Below, piece after piece: positions 1-6,600 of a DNA stretch of 21,917 bases; position 1 is the first letter of the stretch, and every line of letters begins with the position of its first letter. A model generated the notes under the pieces. That model was not told where the DNA came from and did no database searches. It saw nothing but the letters and a program-made list of their open reading frames with translations. This stretch comes from a virus: the IMG/VR virus record IMGVR_UViG_3300025759_000799, positions 1 through 21,917 of that record. The stretch is one strand, 5' to 3'. Both the position numbers and the translations under genes were made by a program.

Positions 1-97
1 CGTTTTCCCAGAGTTCACACCAATGCAACGAGAAACAATGATTACCGGTTTCTGTGAACCATGCTGGGAAGCCATCATGATGGATGAGGACGAATAA
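1..97 (+). CDS. C-terminal fragment of a small CxxC protein (partial)
   Basis: The window opens inside an open frame read from base 2, which gives 31 residues ending ...GFCEPCWEAIMMDEDE at TAA 95-97. The fragment has one Cys-x-x-Cys pair, which could be half of a zinc knuckle or a redox pair, followed by an acidic tail. The true start lies outside the window unless ATG 23 or ATG 38 is used. The stop overlaps the next ATG (TAATG), so the gene belongs to the same translationally coupled operon. No family is recognised. Confidence 0.55.
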   Translation, partial: VFPEFTPMQRETMITGFCEPCWEAIMMDEDE

Positions 98-168
98 TGT
101 TTTACATCATCTTCATTCTCTCCACATTAGCGTTACTGTGGTGGATGAAGAACGGTGACTGGCTGTGA
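97..168 (+). CDS. 23-residue single-pass membrane microprotein
   Basis: A 24-codon frame starts at the ATG overlapping the previous stop and ends at TGA 166-168. The peptide is MFYIIFILSTLALLWWM followed by KNGDWL. It is one continuous hydrophobic helix of about 17 residues with a short polar tail, so it should insert in the inner membrane. Stop/start overlaps on both sides (TAATG before, GTGA after) are the main evidence that it is translated. Its role is unknown. It could modulate a holin or be a small inhibitory peptide, but nothing in the sequence decides this. Confidence 0.5.
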   Translation: MFYIIFILSTLALLWWMKNGDWL

Positions 169-284
169 AGAAAGCAATCGAAGCCACCTTGTTGGCAGTC
201 ATCGGTGTCGCATCCATCTGGCTTTGTGTTACAATCTCAGTCATCTACATGCTCGGCAAAACTCTTTACGAATGGGATGACTGA
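165..284 (+). CDS. 39-residue membrane protein
   Basis: It starts at GTG 165, overlapping the previous stop by four bases (GTGA), and ends at TGA 282-284, which itself overlaps the ATG of the RusA-like gene. The protein has a basic start (KKAIEA), a hydrophobic core of about 25 residues (roughly residues 8-31) and an acidic end (YEWDD). That charge pattern suits one transmembrane helix with a cytoplasmic N-terminus. It sits directly after another membrane microprotein, so the two may act as a pair. No family is recognised. Confidence 0.55.
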   Translation: MKKAIEATLLAVIGVASIWLCVTISVIYMLGKTLYEWDD

Positions 285-670
285 TGATCTGGGAAGGTCG
301 ACCACGAACAAAGCAGCGCCCCCGTCTCGGAAAGAGACGGCGGGCGTACACACCTGCACCAACCTTGCAGTTTGAAAAATCTATCCGTGAAGCATGGATC
401 GCCCAGCACGGATCGGAACCATTGAAAGGCCCGTGTGGCATGACAGTGGAGATCGGATCGAACCACATTTATGTGGACGTATACGAAATCGAAGAATCGT
501 TGCGACCAAAATATGTGACCGGTGACGTAGATAACTACCAGAAAGCCATCCAGGACGCACTGAACGGAGTAGCATATGAAGATGACAAACAGGTCCACTA
601 CCTTGACCTCCGACTCACTAAAGCGAACGTATCAGACTACGATCAACGGTCAGACGATCAACAAGGGTGA
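284..670 (+). CDS. RusA-like Holliday junction resolvase
   Basis: This 128-residue protein matches the RusA family in length and motifs. RusA enzymes are small dimeric Mg2+-dependent nucleases that cut four-way junctions and resolve branched phage DNA before packaging. The diagnostic block is GDVDNYQKAIQDALNG (residues 80-95), followed by YEDDKQV. The aspartates at 81, 83 and 100/101 correspond to the acidic catalytic residues of the family. The N-terminus is rich in Arg and Lys (KQRPRLGKRRR), as expected for DNA binding. The ATG overlaps the upstream stop (ATGA). The C-terminal tail (SDYDQRSDDQQG) is polar and is overlapped by the next gene. Confidence 0.85.
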   Translation: MIWEGRPRTKQRPRLGKRRRAYTPAPTLQFEKSIREAWIAQHGSEPLKGPCGMTVEIGSNHIYVDVYEIEESLRPKYVTGDVDNYQKAIQDALNGVAYEDDKQVHYLDLRLTKANVSDYDQRSDDQQG

Positions 671-824
671 CATCATGCGGCTGGAAGGACGGAACCACTG
701 GTTCCGTTTCCTGTACGTTCACGACAACGGAGACGTGACGTTCTGGGGGCCAGTCACAAAGCAAGGTCAACAGAAATCTCAGGGCCAGTTCATCACCGTT
801 CACCCTAAGATGGTCAAGCAGTGA
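576..824 (+). CDS. small beta-rich phage protein (DUF7246-like), start inside rusA-like gene
   Basis: This 82-residue protein of unknown function has a conserved-looking core, TINGQTINKGDIMRLEG then WFRFLYVHDNGDVTFWGP, ending HPKMVKQ. It resembles small actinophage proteins with an SH3-like beta fold; the family label is from memory. Two starts are credible. ATG 576 has GGAG six bases upstream but overlaps the resolvase by 95 bases. ATG 675 has AGGG seven bases upstream and barely leaves the resolvase stop, but it would drop the INGQTINKGD segment that looks like part of the domain. I favour 576. The stop overlaps the next start (GTGA). Confidence 0.65.
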   Translation: MKMTNRSTTLTSDSLKRTYQTTINGQTINKGDIMRLEGRNHWFRFLYVHDNGDVTFWGPVTKQGQQKSQGQFITVHPKMVKQ

Positions 825-1324
825 GTTTCAAAGATAAAACATTCCAGCAGCGATGGAATGACGAAATGTGGCATCACAGCGAAGATGCTTTCGAGCAACG
901 CTGGGAACACATCAAGCATCGTTTCGGAATGAACCAGATGGGAGACGAAACTCTCATCGAACCCTGGTCACTGTCACCATTCATCCGTCACACACCAGAT
1001 TATATTTGCAAACTGAAATCTGGTGCCCAAGCATTCCTTGTCGAAGTACAAGGAACAGGGAAAGACATGCTGCACAAGTTCAAGTTTGAGAAACTTGAAA
1101 TGCTCGGACACTGGAACAAACACCAAGATGTCTGGTTCTGGTTATGGGACAACAAAAACCAGCGGGAAACACTAATCAGTCTCAACAGAATCAGGTTGCT
1201 GATCGCACAAGGCAAAGCAACCAGAGACAGTTTCGACGGAGGCAAACGCCCCTATTGGGCGTTGCCAGTAGGGGAAGTGTACGAACAATCCGATTGGTAT
1301 GAATCCAGAAACAGGTACATGTGA
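821..1324 (+). CDS. possible PD-(D/E)XK-type nuclease
   Basis: The 167-residue protein starts at GTG, overlapping the previous stop. Residues around 55-90 read TPDYICKL, about eight residues, then FLVEVQGTGKD and HKFKFEKL. A PD turn, a hydrophobic strand ending in ExQ and a following lysine suggest the core of a PD-(D/E)XK or VRR-NUC type nuclease in which the usual ExK lysine is replaced by Gln. The rest is rich in Trp and charged residues (HQDVWFWLWDNKN). Its place two genes after a junction resolvase fits a DNA-processing role. The assignment rests on a short motif. It could be a structural homologue without catalysis. Confidence 0.45.
   Translation: MSFKDKTFQQRWNDEMWHHSEDAFEQRWEHIKHRFGMNQMGDETLIEPWSLSPFIRHTPDYICKLKSGAQAFLVEVQGTGKDMLHKFKFEKLEMLGHWNKHQDVWFWLWDNKNQRETLISLNRIRLLIAQGKATRDSFDGGKRPYWALPVGEVYEQSDWYESRNRYM
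1079..1099 (+). repeat. 9-bp perfect inverted repeat in the nuclease-like gene
   Basis: TTCAAGTTT-GAG-AAACTTGAA. Its arms resemble, but do not match, the dispersed palindrome. It encodes KFKFEKLE. Confidence 0.5.
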
Positions 1325-1713
1325 TGAGCGAAGAAACCTGGCAAGACATCGTGGAGAAGCCGCTACCGAGAACACTGGAAGAACCCGTAGCGGGCCGCAC
1401 ATGGATTCTGGAAAACCATCTGGACAACCAGCCGGAAACACCATTCCAAGCCCTGATGGAAGCAGCCCCACACCAGGAGCCACGCATCTCCAAACAGGAA
1501 GTGATGTCAGTGGAAACGATCCTGTCAAGGATCGTGGACCAACATCTAACGGAAGAAGAAAAAGCCGTTATCGAAACGACCCTGTACGCAGGGCACTCAA
1601 TCAGAACCGCAGCAGAAATCCTGGGCATCCCTAAAAGTGTTGTTCATCGACTGAAAAACTCTGCGATGCAAATCATTGAACGTGAAATGAGGAACAATGG
1701 ATACGGCAACTGA
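1324..1713 (+). CDS. sigma-70 region 4-like helix-turn-helix protein
   Basis: The protein has 129 residues from ATG 1324; a GTG at 1321 is an alternative. The N-terminal half is polar and shows no recognised domain. The last third, from LTEEEKAVIETTLYAGHSI to the LGIPKSVVHRLKNSAM segment (about residues 75-121), has the spacing of sigma factor region 4. An acidic first helix is followed by AAEILGIPKSVVHRLK as turn and recognition helix. No region 2 is present, so it is not a full sigma factor. It may be a phage transcription regulator that touches the -35 region or host polymerase, or a terminase-small-subunit-like DNA binder. It is the only clear HTH protein in the window. Confidence 0.6.
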   Translation: MSEETWQDIVEKPLPRTLEEPVAGRTWILENHLDNQPETPFQALMEAAPHQEPRISKQEVMSVETILSRIVDQHLTEEEKAVIETTLYAGHSIRTAAEILGIPKSVVHRLKNSAMQIIEREMRNNGYGN

Positions 1714-2227
1714 ATGTTTCAATCTGAAAACATTGAACGGACTATCAAGCAGGTGGCCGGTCAAACCCGAAACTTGGAACGTGGCAGCACAAATCCTTGT
1801 TATCGAACTTTCCGTCACATTCGAAGGACAACAAGCCCCCAACATTGACGAAGTGCCACAAGAACAGTTGGAAGAACTGTTCAACCTAGGGCAACTAGAC
1901 GACATCGCCAGAATGGCGATGCGTTCACTATACGAAACCGAACAAGAACGTGACTACCGGCAAGAAGTCATCGACATCCTCGTCAAGAAACAAGCCGACT
2001 ACGGACCCAGAAACATTCTCCGGTTCGGAGAACCAGGACTACAAGTCCGAACCTGGGATAAAATCGCCAGGCTCGGGAACCTTAAAGAAAACAACAGGGA
2101 CCCAGAAAACGAATCTGTCCGAGACACCAAAGTTGATATCGTCGGCTACACTGTGATCGCACTCATGCTCAGACTCGGATGGTTCGAACTCCCACTCCAA
2201 TACTCCATGTTCAACCATGACAAATGA
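1697..2227 (+). CDS. DUF1599 / nucleotide modification associated domain 1 (Nmad1) protein
   Basis: The 176-residue protein begins inside the previous gene (17-base overlap, GAGG just upstream). From about residue 90 it shows the DUF1599 pattern. VKKQADYGPRNI gives KxxDYG, then VRTWDKIARLGNL, then PENESVRDTKVDIVGYTVIA with paired acidic residues. In this family the acidic and Lys residues form a helical pocket reminiscent of MazG/dUTPase-like enzymes, and its members are associated with modified-nucleotide metabolism in phages. That role is family knowledge, not shown here. The first 90 residues have no recognised domain. A copy of the dispersed palindrome lies at its fifth to ninth codons. 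Confidence 0.7.
   Translation: MDTATECFNLKTLNGLSSRWPVKPETWNVAAQILVIELSVTFEGQQAPNIDEVPQEQLEELFNLGQLDDIARMAMRSLYETEQERDYRQEVIDILVKKQADYGPRNILRFGEPGLQVRTWDKIARLGNLKENNRDPENESVRDTKVDIVGYTVIALMLRLGWFELPLQYSMFNHDK
1717..1729. repeat. dispersed palindrome TTTCA-ATC-TGAAA
   Basis: Only exact copy in the + strand operon. It lies inside the start of the Nmad1-type gene and just past the stop of the HTH gene (1711-1713). Confidence 0.7.
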
Positions 2228-2346
2228 ACAGCCCACAACAAACCCGACAAGTTCTAACGAACCTACTGGAAGTGATGCGTCAACTGAAAGTTGAAAGCAT
2301 CAGCATCAAACAGTTAGAACAAATCATCGAAAGACTGAACCGATGA
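2224..2346 (+). CDS. 40-residue helical protein, unknown
   Basis: A short frame from ATG 2224 to TGA 2344-2346, with ATGA overlaps at both ends. The peptide starts MNSPQQTRQVLTNLLEVMRQ and continues LKVESISIKQLEQIIERLNR. It is predicted as two amphipathic helices with leucine/isoleucine spacing, compatible with a small coiled-coil or dimeric binding peptide. Operon position and exact coupling to both neighbours support translation. No function can be assigned. Confidence 0.6.
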   Translation: MNSPQQTRQVLTNLLEVMRQLKVESISIKQLEQIIERLNR

Positions 2347-2603
2347 TGAACAAAAAAGAACAACGGGAACGTGACCTGGAACGAATCAAACAATCCCAAC
2401 GTCACAAACGAGACCACTCAGCCTACTTCAACCTAGTCGGAGGACCATTCCACGGTCTACGACTCAGACTCTACGCCCCGTGGGACACGTTGAAGTTTGA
2501 AAACGGGGCACGATACGAAATCAGTCAACCACTAGCCAAAAACGGAGAATGGGTTTACATCCATGACAAGGAAAGCACAGGCATCGAAGCCCCAAACACC
2601 TGA
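2343..2603 (+). CDS. 86-residue GGPxxG-motif phage protein, unknown
   Basis: After a very charged helical start (NKKEQRERDLERIKQSQRHKRD), residues 30-80 carry NLVGGPFHGLRLRLY, a PWDTLKF strand, GARYEIS and GEWVYIHDK. The GGPxxG turn followed by beta strands recurs in short, uncharacterised proteins of actinophages and other phages. The start ATG overlaps the upstream stop. The last 41 bases are shared with the next gene. Codon third positions are strongly A/C, like the rest of this operon. Confidence 0.65.
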   Translation: MMNKKEQRERDLERIKQSQRHKRDHSAYFNLVGGPFHGLRLRLYAPWDTLKFENGARYEISQPLAKNGEWVYIHDKESTGIEAPNT

Positions 2604-2757
2604 CGTTGAAACCATCGAACAATGGTTGCAGTCAAAAGGCATCGGACTTTGGCCGAGCGTGTCAGCAATGATCACCGACCCGAGAGAACTCAGGCAAGCA
2701 GCACAATGGTTCCACAAGCAGATGTGTGAACTACAGGAACACATCGACCGAACCTGA
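2563..2757 (+). CDS. 64-residue protein, last gene of the + strand operon
   Basis: It starts at ATG 2563 inside the previous gene and ends at TGA 2755-2757, 16 bases before the terminator stem. The protein is soluble and probably helical (VETIEQWLQSKGI; DPRELRQAAQWFHKQM). No in-frame alternative start exists after the overlap, and the upstream Shine-Dalgarno match is weak, so translation may depend on coupling. No family is recognised. Confidence 0.55.
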   Translation: MTRKAQASKPQTPDVETIEQWLQSKGIGLWPSVSAMITDPRELRQAAQWFHKQMCELQEHIDRT

Positions 2758-2770
2758 CCCACAAACTAAG

Positions 2771-2802
2771 AAACCCCCCACACCATCCGGTGTGGGGGGT
2801 TT
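2771..2802. terminator. bidirectional intrinsic terminator at the convergence of the two operons
   Basis: An 11-bp perfect stem (2774-2784 with 2789-2799, CCCCCCACACC/GGTGTGGGGGG) has an ATCC loop. AAA at 2771-2773 faces TTT at 2800-2802. On the + strand it is followed by TTTTTGTGTTT; on the - strand it is followed by TTTC. It should stop the + operon efficiently and the - operon more weakly. Confidence 0.93.
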
Positions 2803-2807
2803 TTGTG

Positions 2808-2820
2808 TTTCAAACTGAAA
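2808..2820. repeat. dispersed palindrome TTTCA-AAC-TGAAA
   Basis: Intergenic. It follows the + side T-run of the convergent terminator and sits seven bases from the endolysin stop. The symmetry extends by one base each side (GTTTCA...TGAAAC). Confidence 0.8.
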
Positions 2821-2826
2821 CCAGGA

Positions 2827-3657
2827 TCACATCCAAACACCAACAAGATCAACAATCACATGCGTCTCAGTACGCACAAACAACATGAACTTGCCGTCAG
2901 TCACCGGCACATCAATCTGATTCGCACACGGATCAGAATACCGATAGTTCAAATCAGACGTGATAGGACGAGCAGTAGCAGCAGGATAAGCAGTAATGAA
3001 CCCACGACCCGCAGCATCAACAGCAGTCAAGTTCACCTTCACAGCCTTAGCACCAGCAGGAACCTGAACCTCAACAGTGCCACCCGAAGGCACCTTGCCA
3101 GCAACCCGAAGCCCGCTAGTTTCCCGAGTGTCCAACAGGCGACGCTTATCGAAAACAAGTTCTTTCACAACAATCTTCTTTCTACCAGGAAACGGATACC
3201 CCTGCCTTGGGGCAGGGCTACCGGCAGACACCCAACTGGAATGCCCGTCGATTTCAATCGGTTGCATATGCCACGCCTCATTCGACACGTTGCAATGCAA
3301 ACCCCAAACGTGACTGATCGCAGAACCCTGCGGCAAAACATCATCCCAAGAAACACCGACATGAATCCCGCCATTAGGGGACCTTTTCACCAGATCGACA
3401 GCACACGCACCAATGAACCCGTCACTGTACTTCTGATTCTGATGAAACGACTTGCCCTCCGGCGCAAACCCCGGCTTGTCAGGCTGAGTCCCATCCTCAC
3501 GGAAATGTCCTCCGATACCAATCTCGCCACCCTTATAAGCCAGCCAAGCCAGCAGCCGTTCCAAATACTCTGGATGGTAATGAGGGAGCAGTTCCGCACG
3601 AATCTGCTCCAAAGTACGGTACGAAGTACCGTACCTCCAAGGATACGAATCAGCCAT
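2827..3657 (-). CDS. endolysin: M15-type zinc peptidase with actinobacterial C-terminal domain
   Basis: This 276-residue two-domain protein is likely to cut peptidoglycan peptide bonds at lysis. Residues 1-140 resemble the D-Ala-D-Ala carboxypeptidase/VanY (M15) fold. SFH (His72), AVD (Asp88) and NEAWH (Glu127, His130) match the usual zinc ligands and catalytic acid, with a longer loop than usual between His and Asp. After a Pro-rich linker, residues 170-276 form a beta-rich domain (RLLDTRETSG, VKVNLTAVDAAGRGF, THVIVDLVGVW) of a kind I associate with secreted actinobacterial proteins, here perhaps for wall binding. There is no signal peptide, so it needs a holin. ATG overlaps the end of the upstream gene by eight bases. 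Last gene of the late operon. Confidence 0.8.
   Translation of the reverse strand: MADSYPWRYGTSYRTLEQIRAELLPHYHPEYLERLLAWLAYKGGEIGIGGHFREDGTQPDKPGFAPEGKSFHQNQKYSDGFIGACAVDLVKRSPNGGIHVGVSWDDVLPQGSAISHVWGLHCNVSNEAWHMQPIEIDGHSSWVSAGSPAPRQGYPFPGRKKIVVKELVFDKRRLLDTRETSGLRVAGKVPSGGTVEVQVPAGAKAVKVNLTAVDAAGRGFITAYPAATARPITSDLNYRYSDPCANQIDVPVTDGKFMLFVRTETHVIVDLVGVWM
3614..3634 (-). repeat. perfect inverted repeat near the endolysin start
   Basis: The arms GTACGGTAC and GTACCGTAC (nine bp) have a three-base centre, 23 bases into the endolysin gene. In the mRNA the loop is UUC closed by C-G. It could slow ribosomes or mark a processing site. Confidence 0.6.
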
Positions 3658-6600
3658 TACCAGTCAACCTTTCCAACAAACGTCGCATAGCATCATCTTC
3701 AGCCTGGCTGCGTGCATCCATACTCCTAGCGTACATTTCGCCACGAATGTTCGACGGAGTGTTCTGACGCAACGGGACACCAGTGAACCCTAGAACGGAT
3801 TGCAGACGGCGTTCCTGATACTTCTGCTGATTCGGGTCAAGACGAGAGAACCGTCCAGCCAACGGAATCATATCCTCAATCACTTTCTGTGCCCGATCAG
3901 ACATCAACAACTGTCCGTTCACAACCTCAGCATCACCAGCAAGCGCCTTATCGGCAGCGAACTTGATCAGATTACTGACACCAGGGACAGCCATCCCAGT
4001 GAACGGGATTTCACCTTGAAACAATGACGGTGCCTGACGTGCAACCATCTGACCGTCAGGTCCACGCTCAAACAAATCGGTTCTCATCGGGGCGTTCGTG
4101 AACAACGAACGCCCCCGCAACAACTCCACCGGAGTTTTCACCAGCGGAGAAGTATCCGACAGCAACCTGACCGGATTGAACTCGTCACCAGTAGCAGTAA
4201 TCGAAGCCAAATCTTGCCGGAACCTGAGAGACGGCAAATCAGGAGTCAAATACCATGCTGAACCGCCACCCTCACCGGCAGGAATCCTGATCGCACCAAG
4301 TTCCTCAAACCATGACGGCACAACAGTATCGTCATCCTCGGAAGCAATCTCCAAGTTCTTTTTCAAATTGAAATACGACTGGTTCAACTTCTGAGGGAAC
4401 CTAGTCCACACCTGAGACTGGAGAGCCATGTTCCGAGAATAGAACGTCCAGAACGGCATCACACGCTTAGCGACACGATCAAACTCTGAAATGTCACGAT
4501 AGTTGAAATGGAACATTTCGACCCTACGGATCGCCTCATTCATATCGCCGCCACGAAGAATCACATCGTAACCGTGACTGCCACGCAGCAGCGCCTCAAC
4601 ACCAGATGACTTCCCACGAATGTAACCAGTCGGAACGAACTCCACACTGAACGGATTCCAGGAACGCTTACCAATCAACTGGCTGCCAACCTCCTGCGGA
4701 GTCAAACCCCAACCCGTAGCAGAAGCAGACCTCAACGCTTCCTCGAAAGCCTCCAACTCTCGTTTCGAATACCCGTGCTGAGCACCCCACTTCAAAGCAG
4801 CATCCAAACCAAAATCACGGTTGCCGTTACCGGCAACCCGTGCGAACACGGTCGGCTCATGATACTGACGGAGCAGACGATTGAACCGGACAACATTTCG
4901 AGTTGAAACACCATCCAGATACATGCCGAACGCACCAGAATAAAAGTTGCGCCACACGAAACCAGGAGACGTAGTAGCCCAACCCTTCCACACGTTCATA
5001 ATCTTGTCGTGACCCTCAATGAACTTGCGGAGCTTACCCCAATCCTCAGCAGACCTAGGCACAGACTGGAAAGCCTCATCGAACCATTTAGGCACAGAAA
5101 TCTGTGAATCAATCATCTTGAAACCATCTTCCAACACCCTCTGCATGTGGCGCTGGAACTTAGGGTCACTCAGATTCTTCACAATCTCATTCGAAGCATC
5201 CCTGGCAGTTTGACGTGCCTTATACGCAGACATGTCATGAGCCAAAGCCTGCGATTCCATCTTCTTCACAATATCTGAAATCGGATCGGCACCAGCATCC
5301 TGCAACGACTGTTTCACAACCATCGTGCGAGCCTTCAACTCGCCAGCCAAAGCCCCATCAACACCCTGGCGTGCGACATGAACCCGATCAAAATTATCGA
5401 GAACATTATTCAGCCGCAACATCAACGTGTCCGAATCAGTGACTAGCACATCGAACGCATGTGCAGCATCAGTGTACGCATCGTTGGCCTTCAGCCACCG
5501 ATCACGAGCCTGCAAAAGTTTCGTGTTAGCGCCCTGCACCTTCTGGCGAAGAACATACTGTTCCTTCGCATTCGGTGGCTTCATAGTCGGATCAGAAAGC
5601 TTATCGTACTGTTTCTGAAGTTTGCCCTGCTGCTTCGTCAGAACATCCAACTGCTTAGACAGTTCAGCCTGGTCTTTCAACAAAGCGTTACGGGCAGCCT
5701 CATTCTTCTTGCCACGCAACTTCTTGATCTGAGCCGTAGCATCATCAATCGTCTTGTTCAGATCATCAATTTCAGATTGAAACTTTTTGATCTTACGCAT
5801 GATCGGTGCCTTCTTGGCACCGAGAGCCTTACGGCCACGGGACTGGGCAGCCTGAAGTTGCCCTTCCCACATTTGCAAAGCAGCCTGCTTCTGATTGACA
5901 AGATCATTAGCATCATCAATCTTGTCACTCAACGACTTCAACCTGTCGCTCTGAGCCAACAACTTTTCCTCAGTATCCAACAGGTTAGAAGCAACCCCCT
6001 TACGGGCCTTCACAACCTCAGCATTAGCAGTCTTGATCGTTGCTCGGCGGGCATCCATCCCGGCACGAATCGCATCATCCTGAGCCTTGATAGCAGACTC
6101 AAGTTCAGTGTTCAGTTTCGCAGCCTTGCTGACATTCAAATCAACCTGATCGGCAGCCTTATAGATCGAACGACGCAAATGCGCTTTCTGTGCCTGAGCC
6201 ATATAAGCAGACATGAGGACACGAATGTCGTCCTCAAACAACTTGTACCCGTAATCAGGATGCCTCAAAGCAATATCGTTCAACTGCTTGATTGTCGCAT
6301 ACTCCAACCCGATATCAGGGATCGTTTCACCAAGGAACTCCATCCCAGGCTTCAACGTCCTCGTCTTTTGGAAAGCCTCAGCAGCATTCAAACCTGCACT
6401 AGAAAGCCGAGTATCGCCACTTAAGACGGCCCGCTTACCCTTAGAGGTAAGCAGGTGGTTCACATAGTTATCGACATAGCCGAAATCGAGGCCCATCGAA
6501 ACCATTTCTTTATGGATATCATCGTAGAACCCGGACAGACGTTGCGCCAAATCGTTGTCCAGAATGCCACGCTCAATATCGTCAGCCAACTTGATGGCGT

